The notes below the pieces were generated by a model. It searched no databases, was not told where the DNA came from, and worked only from the letters and a program-made list of their open reading frames with translations. From assembly GCA_002286855.1 (NCBI GenBank), contig NRSV01000028.1:124001-188000 (forward strand): a stretch of DNA of 64,000 bases, given 5' to 3'. The translations under genes and the position numbers were made by a program. This document shows, piece by piece, positions 22,587 through 34,455 of this stretch (position 1 is its first letter; every line of letters starts with the position of its first letter). The stretch comes from Bipolaris cookei (taxonomy: Eukaryota > Ascomycota > Dothideomycetes > Pleosporales > Pleosporaceae).

Positions 22587-25500
22587 ATGGCTCCCCCAAA
22601 GAAGCGCGAAAATCGCGAAAATAATTACTACAACGTCGGCATACAGGGAAGGCACGTAAATGCACTTTGCGACTCTGCGCGCGCATGCTAACATTGCACA
22701 GAAAGACGGGTATCACTTTGGCAGACAAGGGCGTTTACGACGAACATGGCCTCGAACCAATTTCTGGCATTTTCTCGTCTCCTGAGAAGTCTCCACCCAA
22801 GCGCAGTGGAAACGCGACAGGATCAGAATCAATGGAGTTGCAGGAAAGTGCGTTTGTTCCACAGCGCTCGTCCAGTGCAATGTTGCGCATGCGAGAGATT
22901 GTATTCTGACACTGCAACCAGGCTCCATTCCAGACTTTACGACATCAAACCAACTCTTGCGCAGCAATCGAACAAACCTCCCTCCGCCTCGATCGCGCTC
23001 GCCCAAAAAGACTAACCTTGGTTCTTCGCCGCGACGACAATCCTCCATGGTGCCAAGAGGAAGCTCGGCCGCCCCTTCTAGTCCCATTCGCGCTTTGTCA
23101 CATCCGATTGCGAGGCGGCTTGATTTCGAGCAAGACGAGTCCAGCCTGCAAGAAACCCCGGCGGTGAGTGGATCAGGTGCGCGACGCGGAAAACGGTCAG
23201 ATGTGTACGATATCCCCGAGGATGGTGAAGAATCCCCACTTCCGGAACCGAGTGTGATGCTGGAAGAGAGCATGGTCCAGCAAGAACTCATGGCGAATGA
23301 GGAATCCGCCATTCTTGCAGAAGAGAGTTTTGTTGCACAGATTGGAGAAGAATCAATGGCTGACGGGGAGGCTGTCGAGGAATTAGTTGATGAGGAAGAG
23401 TCGGAGGTCGTCACAGAACCTGTTAAACAACCAGCCAAGAGGGGCAGAAAGCGCAAAAGCGACGCCGTGGATAGCCCAGAGGAGCAACCAGCAGTCATAG
23501 AGAGGCCACGGAAACGCGGGCCTGCGGCACAAGCGTCAGAGTCCCTCAAAGGCAAGAAAAATGGGCCTGCGCCTACTGTCCAGCGACGAAGATCTCAGCG
23601 TGTCTCTGATATCAGTGATCTAGAAGCTAATGCTAGCGAGCTACCTGCCGACACTACCTTGGACCAATCTGAGCAAATCGACGAAGCACCAGTGGCACCG
23701 AAACGTCGAGGGCGCCCGCCACGCGTACAGCCTGCTGCAGAAAAGGAGAACACGGTGGTGCCAAAACCGGCAAAGAATGCGGCTACAAAAGAGAAGAATG
23801 AGGGAACATTCAAAAAGCCTGGCAGACCTCCTGGCAGACCCAAAGCCAGCACGGAGCCCAAGAATAAGCCGCCAGCTGCTGAACCTAAGACTAAACCAGG
23901 GCCTAAGACAAAGGAGGGCTCAAAAGCAAAATCAAAAGAGAAGGCACCTTTGGTTGATGATTCCGCTGGCAAACTTGTGGACGTATACGGAAATCCCCTG
24001 AGCAAGCAAGACATTGATCAGATGTCAACTACGTCGGCCGGCTCGAGATTTGGACGTGGACGTCATCTCTCTGTCTTCCGAGAGATAGATCCAGAAAATG
24101 TTGCTCGTGTTGGACGAACGGGCAGGCATCGGGTTGCGCCAATTGATTTCTGGAAGAATGATCACATTTCTTACGACGTTGACGGTAGCATGACATCGAT
24201 TGTGAAGAGCGCGGCAGTAGAAGAGACACGGAGACAGAACAAGAAGTACGGGCCAAAAGGCAAGAAGAAGAGGCTCACAATGGTTGAAGAGGAAGAGATC
24301 GAGCTGGATCCTTGGGAGGAGAAGGACGGCAGGCTCGTGGGTAACTACAAAGGCTACGACCCGGTCATTAACAGTGCCTCTGATGAGATTATTGAAGACG
24401 GCAAGTTCGATTTTGTGCAGGCGCAATGAGTCTTTTTGCTGACTTTGATCGCAGATATTGCATGGGCGGAGAAGGGCATCCAACCGCGAGAAGTCGGCGA
24501 CGGCGGATTCAAATTCGTAAAGATTGGCTCGAGTGGCTCCTTTTTCAACTGGGGACTCATTGAGCTGGGCCCCGACCAGATGAAGCGCACAAAGAACTCG
24601 CGATTTATGCACATGGTCTTCAATGTACAATCGGGCACCGTCGAGGTCCGTGTTCACGAGAACGAATTCACGATCCACAAACATGGCATCTGGCAAGTGC
24701 CTCGAGGTACGTTTTACTTTATCTCCTTCCTTTCTCAATCGTTCCCCACACATCGTTCCTTTCAGTCGTTTTGTTCCATTCTTTGCATTTTTCTGTTTTC
24801 CCGCCCTTTGCGCGTTCGCTCTCTCTCTGCACAACGCAGTCACTTTACGCTAGAGCAACCGTGATGCACATTGGGCACAACGCATGCCACTTTTTTTCTT
24901 CGCACTTACACGCGCTCTCTTCCTCGGCGGCATCAGGAACACATAGCAGCAGCGAAGTGGACCCATCATGTGGGGGCCAAGCGAGAGGGCGGCTATTCTC
25001 GTCACATGCGGAGCTACTGCTGTTGTGTGCGTGGTGCATAGAGGGGGGGGGGGTGGGTACCTCACTTGCATGCTGCGTTTTACCCTTTGTAACCCCCCTC
25101 CATATGGAGACTGCGGGTAGCGTTGTGTGCCCTTGGCTTGGCTGGAGCTTTGACTCCGATTCGACTGCTGCTGCGCAAACGAAAGTACCTGTCGTTTGAG
25201 GCGGCTACCGCGCGCGTTGGTGGGCTCTCCCAACACCCAACGAACAGAACGCCTTTGGCTGTTGTTTTTTGCTTTGCAGCCGCCCCCAGTTTTTCGCAGC
25301 CCCGTTTTCATTCTCGCCTCCGTTTTGCCTACGTCCCCCTTTTTTTTCCGTCCTGGGGTCTTTTGGTCTAGTGTTTTCCTCATCACTTCCGGTTATTGTC
25401 GTTGCTGTTTTGCGCTCTTGACGCGCTTGCCGTTACAATACCGCGTTTCGCGCGCTGATTGGCCCACTACTTTCATTTCTACATCACATGAGGTATTTTT

Positions 25501-25640
25501 TCTTCGAGGAAAAACTGTGGACTAATTTATTTTCTTCGTTTGAAATAGGGAATACGTATAGTATCAGAAATATTGGGTCCGGAGTTGCCCGGGTTTTCTT
25601 TGCGCAGGCCAAGGAGAAGGTTGTCGATGTGGAGGAGTAG
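22587..25640 (+). CDS. CENP-C/Mif2 centromere protein
   Basis: Five exons: 22587-22651, 22702-22847, 22922-24400, 24455-24706, 25549-25640; 677 aa. The N-terminal block reads YYNVGIQGR then KTGITLADKGVYDEHGLEPI, typical of fungal Mif2. The acidic, Lys-rich middle holds AT-hook-like motifs (RRGRPPR, KPGRPPGRP). The CENP-C motif that contacts the CENP-A nucleosome is GRTGRHRVAPIDFW. The C-terminal cupin dimerisation domain (for example KNSRFMHMVFNVQSG and WQVPRG) is completed by the last exon (NTYSIRNIGSGVARVFFAQ). The protein would link CENP-A chromatin to the kinetochore. Introns 1 and 3 appear to use GC at the donor site, because no GT donor keeps the conserved frame. Intron 4 is 842 nt. Confidence 0.87.
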
Positions 25641-25674
25641 ATTGGGGGGTTTGGGGGGTGTTGAGGGTTTGGCT

Positions 25675-25694
25675 GGTATGGTATGGTATGGTAT
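25675..25694. repeat. GGTAT tandem repeat
   Basis: Four perfect GGTAT units followed by degenerate copies, starting 35 bp after the CENP-C stop codon. Confidence 0.75.
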
Positions 25695-27178
25695 GACATG
25701 GGATAGCATAGCATGGTATGGCTGGTTTTCAATTCACTTCATAACAGTAGCATGGCTTTTTTTTTCTTGGTTGTTTTTGTGGGATTCTTACATCTCAACT
25801 TCTTCGACTTGCCATGCAATGCATCAGCGGTGTATCGGAGAACGAGACTCGTAGCATTCCAACAGTCATGCACGCATATTCCCTTCATCATAGCCACAAC
25901 TTACCTTATCTCCTTGGTTGTTTCATGGGACTTCTATGTCTCTCTTCTCCATCGTCCTCGCTACACAATATGCAGCAGCATATGGGAGCCCACACACTCC
26001 TAGCATTCAAACGGCCATACATGCAAACCTGCATACCTGTACATCCATATGCTTTTGTTCGTATGCACATATCGATGCATACATGCATACGTACACTCTC
26101 CTTTTAACCTTCTCCGCCCTCCTTATTTTCCCTCCATTCTAGCCAGTTCTTTCCTACGCGCCCAAGTGGATCATAAACACTATGCCTCGCTCGCTCGCTT
26201 GCATGGCCTTACCTATCAATGTACCCCCATGTAGAGGACTGAACGCGATATGAACATAACCTTTTTTTCTTTTTCTCCTCTTCTCTCTCCACTTGTATCC
26301 ATTGTCTCCCCCCCCCTGCACTTGTGCTTTTCTGAATTTCGGATATGTTGCGTTGGGAGTGGCGTGTGGATGTGCAGGAGTTGGAGATGGGAAATATGAC
26401 AAAGTGACAAGAAGGTTATGGGGAGGTAAGTGAAAGGGGGGGAGGAGGAGAGGATTTCAGGCAAATGGAATACAGTGCCTGGGTGCAAGAGATGGATGGG
26501 GGAGTTTGGTAGCAAAGCGGTATACTGGTGTGATTCAAGAGATGATGTTCAAAGTGATGCAATACTCCATGTCTGTTGATCAAGTTTGTGTTTGTATGGC
26601 CTGGAAGGCAGGTGTGTATCTGGCTAGAGTGGGTATCTGCTCTGATGCATCAAAATCACTGTATCTTGTGCGATCCGGGATGTTGGGGTAGAGGCAGGTG
26701 TGATCGAGATGGGGGCAGAGGCAAGGGTGTTTGAGATGTGGAGAATATGTAGTTGATACGTGGCCGTGGATATGAATACCTATTTCGCATTTGATTATGT
26801 ACGAGTATGTAACTTGCAGGGTTTGAGATTACGGTGTTGAGTTGTTTGTTGGGGCTATAGTTGAGGACTTGTAGTGGCTAGGAGAGCGGTAAACAGGATG
26901 GCAATGAGTCGTGGTGTAAGATGTAGTTTAGTCTTTTCCATATATTACTTTTATTCGTGAAGGGTATCAATATGGGATTAGTTTCTCTATCATCTAGATT
27001 TGTAATGTGGAAAATGGAACAATGAAAAATTCGCAAGTCAGGAACGGCATCGGACGTCCAGTAATTCGACAAAGATGAAGACTGCAAACACTCATCATAC
27101 TCTTCTCATTCACCTCAATATCCAAGCGGTGTACACCTCAAAGGCGGTGTAACCCAGCCTCAACGCCTCTCTCTTTCT

Positions 27179-27196
27179 CACACACACACACACACA
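27179..27196. repeat. (CA)9 microsatellite
   Basis: Nine consecutive CA dinucleotides in the gene-poor region. Confidence 0.85.
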
Positions 27197-30100
27197 AATA
27201 CCAAGCTGATACTACATGCAGCCACAATATACGCCCCAACTTCTAGCAAAGACCTTGCATGACATGCACAAGCGGCAACTCGCAGCAGCGACACAAACGT
27301 GACAAAAACGGACATTTCCGGTAGTGAGAGTATCGTTTCCAGCTTAGTTGAAGAGCATGCAGAGAAACACATGGAAAGTGCAAGCAAGTAAGTAGGTCAT
27401 CTAGCCTAGGCGGTGAGAAGCGGTGTAGATAGGCCGGGCGGGCGGGGCCCTGCATCACGCAGGCCTACATGAACGTTCCTGGCGTAGTTTCTCTTCCGGT
27501 GAAGATGGAGACTGACAGAGCGACGGCGCCGAGGAAGGAAGTCACGCTTGTGGGCTTAGCAGAGTAGAGAGATTTTGCAGTGCCTCAAGATAGAATACGG
27601 AGCGAGAGCCAGGCGACCGGGGCGTCTTGAGACCGAACCTTGGGGGAATTGTCAGACTGACATGGCCTTGTCGTGGCTTGAAAGTAGTGCGGCTTTTGTG
27701 GCGTTGCGTAACACCGCCTCTATGGAACAACTGGGTACTACGACAAACATAGAGGACAAGTGTTGAGTCGATGAAACTACAATGACGTTTTTTTTTAAAA
27801 AAAAAAAGGATAGGCTTTGTCTTTTGTTGGTCGAGCTCAAGTCCTGTGAGTTGCCTTGGTCATCAGACTGGAAGATAGTGTTTGGATTTTTGTCGCTTGT
27901 TAGTTTCAACGAGCGAAATGGTCAGCTTCCGCCTGGATTTTGAGGCCGCACAGCCCTAAAAACACTCCCCTAAAAATACGTGCCGGCCGCTGTCTCATCA
28001 TGTCGTTCGTCACAAGGGTGACCCCCTCTGATGACCGTCCGACAATTATGGCAGTCGTGGGTTTCCTAGTCTGGATCTATCGACGCCGTTGACGACATGT
28101 TTTGATGCGTACGGGGAATGCCGGCGTTGGTATCCGAGGTAGATGCATGAATCGCGGTGTTGGTGCGCAAATTTGGGGGCATGAACGGATTCGGCGAGTT
28201 AAGAGGTTAGCTTCCTGATTAAGTTCCGATGAACTGGCAGCGAACTACTCGATCAGCGATGTTTGGGCAAGCGCGGTCCTGGAGCTATTGATAGTCTAGC
28301 GCAGAAGGCGTGGGGCCAGTGTAGCATGTAAGGCACAAAGACTGTTTCGGCTGCAATACGCCGGGCAGGACCTGGGAGAAATTCAGTGCAGAACCCATTG
28401 CATTGTGCCGAATGAGTCGTAATTTTTGATGCAAGTGGCACGCCGGGGGCCTAGGGATATTGCGAGGCGCGCGCGACTCAATATGCCATTGTGCAGATGG
28501 GTTTTACCGACCAAAAAGCATGCACTGCGACGCTTCAGGTCATGTTCCAGGATAGGCGGCAACGGCGATGCAACGGTGTGCTTTTGGGGGCACCCAGGCA
28601 GTGGGTGAACGGGCATGGCGTGGGCAACAGGGCTGGGTGCAGGCCAAAATTTGCCCGTTGCAGTGCCGAAATTGAACGGATGACGGGTGCATGTTTCCTG
28701 AGACGAGCTTCTGCTTGAGCGCTAGCGTGAGCGCGAAGGAAGGGCTGGCGATGAGGAGAGGAAAGGAAAGGATAGCAAACGTGTGGGTGGGGAGGGCATC
28801 TGAAGCCATGGCTCGTGACCGGTGGGCATGGTGGTGGTTGCGACATGGAACGGCTTTGGATGCCCCTTGGTGGGTTTGGGCCCGAGGCAACGATCAGCGG
28901 TTCCGGGCGATCAGAAAGTCGCGTGTTGGATCCATCCATCCACCGGCGAGCGGGATCATGGCCGCGAAGCCAAAAGCAAGGCAAGGAAGAAGAAAAAAAG
29001 GAGGATTGCAGGCACAGGCACGAGGACGGGGGTGTGTGTGTGTGTGAGGGGCCAGACGATGGTCATGTGATGGGTGCAAGGAAAAAAGGTGCGGTAGGCT
29101 GGACGGGAACGCCCTGGCTAGCGAGGCAAGGACAGCCATGGCGGGGCTGGAGGAGAAGAGGCGGTGGTGAGGCTGGGCGTGTAGTGAAAGGGTGTCGTCA
29201 TGTGCAGCGGTGGCATGAGTCGCGGTTGGCGAACAGGTGGGAAATTCAAGGATACCTAGATAGGAAGGCTTCTCGAAGGCCCAGGGAAGGAAAGCCGTGT
29301 CGTGTCATGGTGGTGGATGGGTGGTTAGTGGCCTGGTCTGCTTACTTACAGAGAGTAAGTAGAGTACGTCTATCTGGACAATGCGCAGCGTGCACGTCCA
29401 TGCATAGATATAGCAGGCGTACAGGCCCATACCCATACCCAAGCTGCTACTGCGACGACACACTACCACTTCACCATGCACCCAGACTGGGCCCCGCCAA
29501 GCATCCAGATGGCGGCGGCGGGCGTTTACACAGGCTGGTGGTTCGGATCATGCGAACAGTGCTGGGCGCATGCAGGGCCAAGCCGGGGGAAACAGCTTCG
29601 CCAGCGAGCAGCGTCGAGGGCGTCCAGAGGCCACGACGGCCGAAGCAAAAGCCGTCGCATGTTGTAGGCAGGCCGTCTACTGGCGTCATGGTGCATGCAT
29701 TGACGGTGGGATTGGTGTGGGCGTGTGCGTTTGGTTATGCCTGAGGCTGTGACGACGACGACGGCTGGGGGAGCGGGCGACGGGTATGCCGTGCAAGGGG
29801 GGGGGGTGGAGGGGGAGGTTGGGTACACACACTTGTCATGCTAGCGGCCTTCTAGAACAAAAGAACCTCCAAGCTCGGCCGCAAAGTGCATGGCCTGACG
29901 CCCGGGGCACAAACTCTGCCTTGGGCCTGTCCGCTAGCCTGTTTCAAGCCTGTTCACGGCCGCCGACCGTGGGCGAGAGCGGGAACCGACGGTCCATGGC
30001 ATCCATCAGCCTTGTGCCTCGCTGGGCCCCGGCAGTTTTGGCCATGGCATGGGAGGGGGTCGGGGGGACGACGAGGAAGCGAGTAGAAACAAGGGATACG

Positions 30101-31004
30101 AAGAAGAAAGGGGAAGAGGAAGAAAGAAGCAGCCGCAGCCGCCGTCGCCGAAGAACAAGAAGAAGAAGAAGACTAAAAGGAAACAAAACAGATGCGGTCG
30201 GATGGGACATGGGATGACGAGCAAGTCGTCGCCCAAGACCACTCGAGAGGGCTATCGATAAGCCAGCCCTACACGGGTCAAACATGGCATGGCCGCGCAA
30301 GACCAGCGGTGCAATCTTTGCTTTTGCGGGGCTGAACACCCTCAAGCCAGCCTGCAAGAACCATGACACACTCACACCCACGCACTCATCCTCCAGCACA
30401 CCACTCTCCCATCCACTCCCCCTCCTAAAATAGCCTAGCCCCTAGCCACTATATGCAAGGACAGCGAACCGTTCATGCAACCCGCACTTGTTCTCTTTCT
30501 GCTCGCTGAGCCCGCCCAATCACTAGTCCCTCACATGTCTCCAGTGGTAAGAGCCCTGTCTGCAGTCCACTGGCCAACGCACTCGACACCCTCCTCCCAA
30601 TTTCCTAGCTGCAACACCCCCTCCCACCCCCCCAAACACGCCTGAAAGCCTACGACACATACGTACACACACACTTTCTGATGTTGGCGTCGGAAAATTT
30701 TTTCTTCGACCATGGCATCGCCTCTAGAGTACTGCCCTTGTTACGCGCAAACCCATCACACCCCTGCTTCATTGGAAGCGGTGACAGCGCAGCTACCCCC
30801 CCTCTACATACTCACACACACAAGCCCCTCCCCCCCCCTTCAGCGTCGGCCACGTAGACGCTGCTTGACCGACTTCTTGAGACCTGTATCGCCCGCTGTT
30901 ACGTCATCGGGGCCGCTTAGTTTTGGGCCCAAGACCAGCAAGGGCCATTCTGGGGTAGACGAGAAACGAACCTTACCAGGTCTTGTCTCTTCTCCCTCTT
31001 TCTC

Positions 31005-31030
31005 TGTGTGTGTGTGTGTGTGTGTGTGTG
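31005..31030. repeat. (TG)13 microsatellite
   Basis: Thirteen consecutive TG dinucleotides in the gene-poor region, preceded by a pyrimidine tract. Confidence 0.85.
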
Positions 31031-32752
31031 ACTGTTGTGTCCATGTTCACCGCCACATCTTTGTTTGCCCCCTCCCTGCTTTGCAGCAAGGGAAATGCCT
31101 GACGACATACAGTTGGCCGGGATAAACGTGTCAAGGAAAAAAAACTTGATCACTGGTGATTTGAGGATGTCATTGAACTTTGTTGAGTGAACATGGTACC
31201 TCCCAATTGTTGGGGGTTCTTGCAGGGTGTAAAGTGTTCTACTACTATTCTTTTCCATTCCGTACGTGCCATGCGAAACCAACATGTTTCTCAAAACAAG
31301 TTGCCGTGCAAAGAAACATAATAGTATATAACATTTGGAATATGCATGCATATATATATGTGTGTGTATATGTTTAAGAACGGAAAAAGTAAAAACAAAA
31401 AGTCTAGTTACATAAAATGCCCATGAAACAAAACGCACCAGAACGTGAGACGTGTAAACCCACCCGTGATCCATAAAACCACGCTATGGCAAATGTTCTA
31501 ACCCCACCCCCCCAAGAAATGCCTATGCCACAAAACCAACCTCCCACAGTTGAAAGGAAGTAAAAAAGGGGGGGTTTTGTGGGAACGCGGGAACCAGATG
31601 CGCATTTTCTCTGCATAAACAACTCTTTCATGCAAGCAAAAAACAAACAAACAAACGCTGACAAAAATGCTCCCAAGAGAATGCCCACCCCCGCAATGCC
31701 CCGATGCAGCGAACGAAAACGAAATGCAATCGTATGATTCGCAATGTGGGAAAAGGAAGAAGGAAAGAAAACAAAAAAAAACAGAGAAAACATGACTAAA
31801 CAGAGCAAGTAAGAGAAGATGATTGGAAAAAAAGGATATGATGATAGCAGAAAAGAAACGAAAAAGGTGTGAATAAGACACGCCCGAGTAAAAAAAAACA
31901 GACCCACGCTAAATGTCAAAATGAACATCATGATCTTCGCATAAAACGGGAAAGGGTTTGGGGGGAAGCAGGCCACCTCACCCGCGAAACCACGGCGGTA
32001 AAGAAGAGAGTAAAGAAGAAGAGAAGAAAGGAAGCAGCAACCTTAAACGACCTCCATCCTTCTTCTTCTTCCCCCTCTCTCGTGATGTGTCCTTCCCAGC
32101 CCAGCCATCCATCTAGTAACAACCAAAAAAGCAAATCCAAACACCCACCTCCATCTTCTTTCCCTCATAACTCAGAAAAAAAAGAGCGCGCGAGGTGGGT
32201 ATTGATGCGCCCCCCGCCTACCCCTTCCAAAGCCCCCAATACCCAAACCACCTGCCCCCAACTCCCTGAAAACAACAAACAAATAACCTCTAAACAAACG
32301 CCCGAACACGTCATGCGCAGCTTCTTTTCCGCCAAACACTCACAAGACGCCTTGCTTCATTACGGTCCCGGCCCGAAAATGCTTTCGTATATCTTTGTCC
32401 CTTTTTTTTCTCGCCCCCCCCCCCAACACCCCAAACCCCCGCCTCCCATAGCCTTTCTCCGTTGCAAAGGCGTGTATACATATATAAACATCCATAGAAA
32501 CAATCAAAAAGCAAAAACAAAAAAAATGTCAAGTCTATATCCCATGCAAAACGCGTTTTTAAGAGGTTGGGGATGAAGGGGGTGGAAGGAGGTGGTGAAG
32601 GTGGTCTTAAGATCTAAAAAACTGAGAAAGAAGATTCGTTGGCTGAAGGCGTGAATATATAAAAAGGGACCCGGTGATGCTGAATAAAAACGCTTCAATT
32701 CGAACAAGAGGTGTGTGTATATGTGTGTATGGTTTTTTGTAGGACAGGGGGA

Positions 32753-34455
32753 TCATGGCACTGTGGAGGTGGGGCGCTCGTAGGGGGAGGCGAGGGAGCG
32801 GCGGTCGGAGATGCTATCTTCGGGGTCGCGTTTGAGGCTATGGATGCTGCCTGTGTTGCTGTGTTGGGACATTCGATCTGGGCTGCGCATCGTGTGGGAT
32901 TGTTGTTGTTGCTGCTGCATGTCCGATGGGTCTGATCGTGGGGGTGCAGAGGTTGCTGCTGCTGCTGGGGCGGAGGAGGCGGTTTCTTCTTCTTGCTGGC
33001 GGCGCCGTTGGTAATGTTCCATGTAGCTGAGGCTCTCGCCCTCTCGTTTCAGTGACCCCGCCATGTCCGGGACGGGTGCGGTCCGCGCTCCGCTGACTAA
33101 ATCTTCTTCGGATCGCGGTTGGATCTGTGGGAGAGGTTGGCCTAGTTGTGGTGGCACGCTCGAGCGTGAACGAGCGTCTGCCCGTCGGCGGCTGAAGGAG
33201 CTGTTCCGCCTGCGTCCGACGCCGACGACACCGCCTCCACCGCTGCCACCGGCGCTGGAGCCACTGTCTGTGCGGTGGTGGTAGCCGTGTATCGGGCCTT
33301 GGGCCATGGGCGCCGGAGGTGCTTGGTGAAGCTGCGGTGGCATCGGTGGTGGGTTTGGCATCAACTGAGCTGCGTTTGCGGGAGTAAAACCATGGGGTGC
33401 AGACGCGGGTATGACAGGCACCTGCGATGGCGAGCTCATGCCTGTTCCCGTTGCAGATGGGTGGAGCTGAAACACTGGCGCGTTGGCGCGCGCACTCATC
33501 TCCTGCTCCCCCAACTGCCAGTGCATAGATTCGGCTGAGCGCCAGGGAATACCCATCTCGGTAGCAACCTTCTGCCACATTTGGTCCTTGAATCTGTTTC
33601 CCAAAAAAAGTCAGTATTTGTTTTTTTTCGCCCTTGTTGTGTCGCATGTGTGTGTGAGAAGTCTTTTGTGCGGCCAACCTGACCGAACAAACCAAAACAT
33701 TCACCGCCAGCCTTTTGGGGAAGGACGGCCGTCCAAAATAAATTAAGACCTAGCCGTTTTTTGTTCATTCTATGTACGTACCGGGCGTAGAGTCGTGCCA
33801 GCTTGTTCTTCTTCTCCTCATCCCAGATGGCTCGCTTCTCCAGGTAGTTTTGGTATCGCAGCCGGCACGAGATGGAACTCCGTCCGGGAAGTCGTTTTGC
33901 AATGTCGTCCCACTTCATGCCTTGGCCCCGCAGTTCAATCGTTAGGTTGTCTTCTTCGGGGGTCCATTTGGACTGTTTCTTAGCGGGGCTCTCGTCGGGG
34001 AGTGGAGTTTGGGATGCCTGGCGCTTCAATGTTGATGGAGGGGAAACATTAGTAGCTGCCGGGCCGCCGTGAGCGGGTGTGGGTCCATGGGGTCCTGAGT
34101 AGAGTTGGCGGAATTGAGGAAGCGGCGCAGACTCATTCCGTCGGTGAAGCTCTGCAATGGCGGGCAAAACTGGTCCTCCTAGCATCGGTGCGGATCCTTT
34201 GGGAGCTGATGTTGGTGCCTGTGGGGGATAGGCAGCCATGGGAGCATAGTGTTGGGGTGCAGTGGCATAGCCCGGCGATCCAGTGGCATAGGCGGGCGAT
34301 GCTCTTTGCGCCGGCGACTGTGTGTAGGCCGAGGGTGCAGTTGTGTATCCCCGTGTAGCTCCGGTTGAGTGAGATGCATTGGACACTGAGCTCTTCTTGC
34401 TGGCCGGCGACTCGGAGCCCCGAGCGCGGGGCTCGAGGAGTAGATTGATATCCAG
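32753..34455 (-). CDS. Myb/SANT-type DNA-binding protein, start codon uncertain
   Basis: Two exons on the minus strand, 34455-33782 and 33593-32753, with a 188-nt intron (33781-33594); 504 aa if started at the CTG of 34455-34453. Two Myb/SANT repeats straddle the intron: SKWTPEEDNLTIELRGQG onward, then FKDQMWQKVATEMGIPWRSAE. The N-terminal part is rich in Ala, Pro and Tyr, and the C-terminal part in Ser, Arg and Gln, as in fungal transcription factors. The frame is open back to a TAA at 34479-34477 but contains no ATG before Met73 (counted from the CTG). The protein-like stretch DINLLLEPRARGSESPASKK begins right after the CTG. Either CTG is used as the start or a first exon is missed. DNA binding is likely; target genes are unknown. 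Confidence 0.72.

Larger units (their letters stand above)
25641..32752. other. 7.1-kb gene-poor region between convergent CENP-C and Myb-like genes
   Basis: No gene is recognisable on either strand. It contains several low-complexity tracts: a GGTAT run, (CA)9, (TG)13, G-rich plus-strand DNA at about 28.0-30.1 kb, and A-rich plus-strand DNA at about 31.4-32.5 kb. Many open frames exist in the GC-rich part (the longest is 28815-29744 plus, 309 codons), but they have biased composition, overlap open frames on the other strand and lack any domain. It could hold long untranslated regions or non-coding RNAs, which cannot be shown from sequence alone. Confidence 0.45.

Noticed and set aside
28815..29744. 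309-codon open frame on the plus strand in the gene-poor region
   Set aside because: GC- and G-rich DNA with open frames on both strands, composition dominated by Gly, Arg, Trp and Cys, no domain and no sign of splicing into a larger protein.
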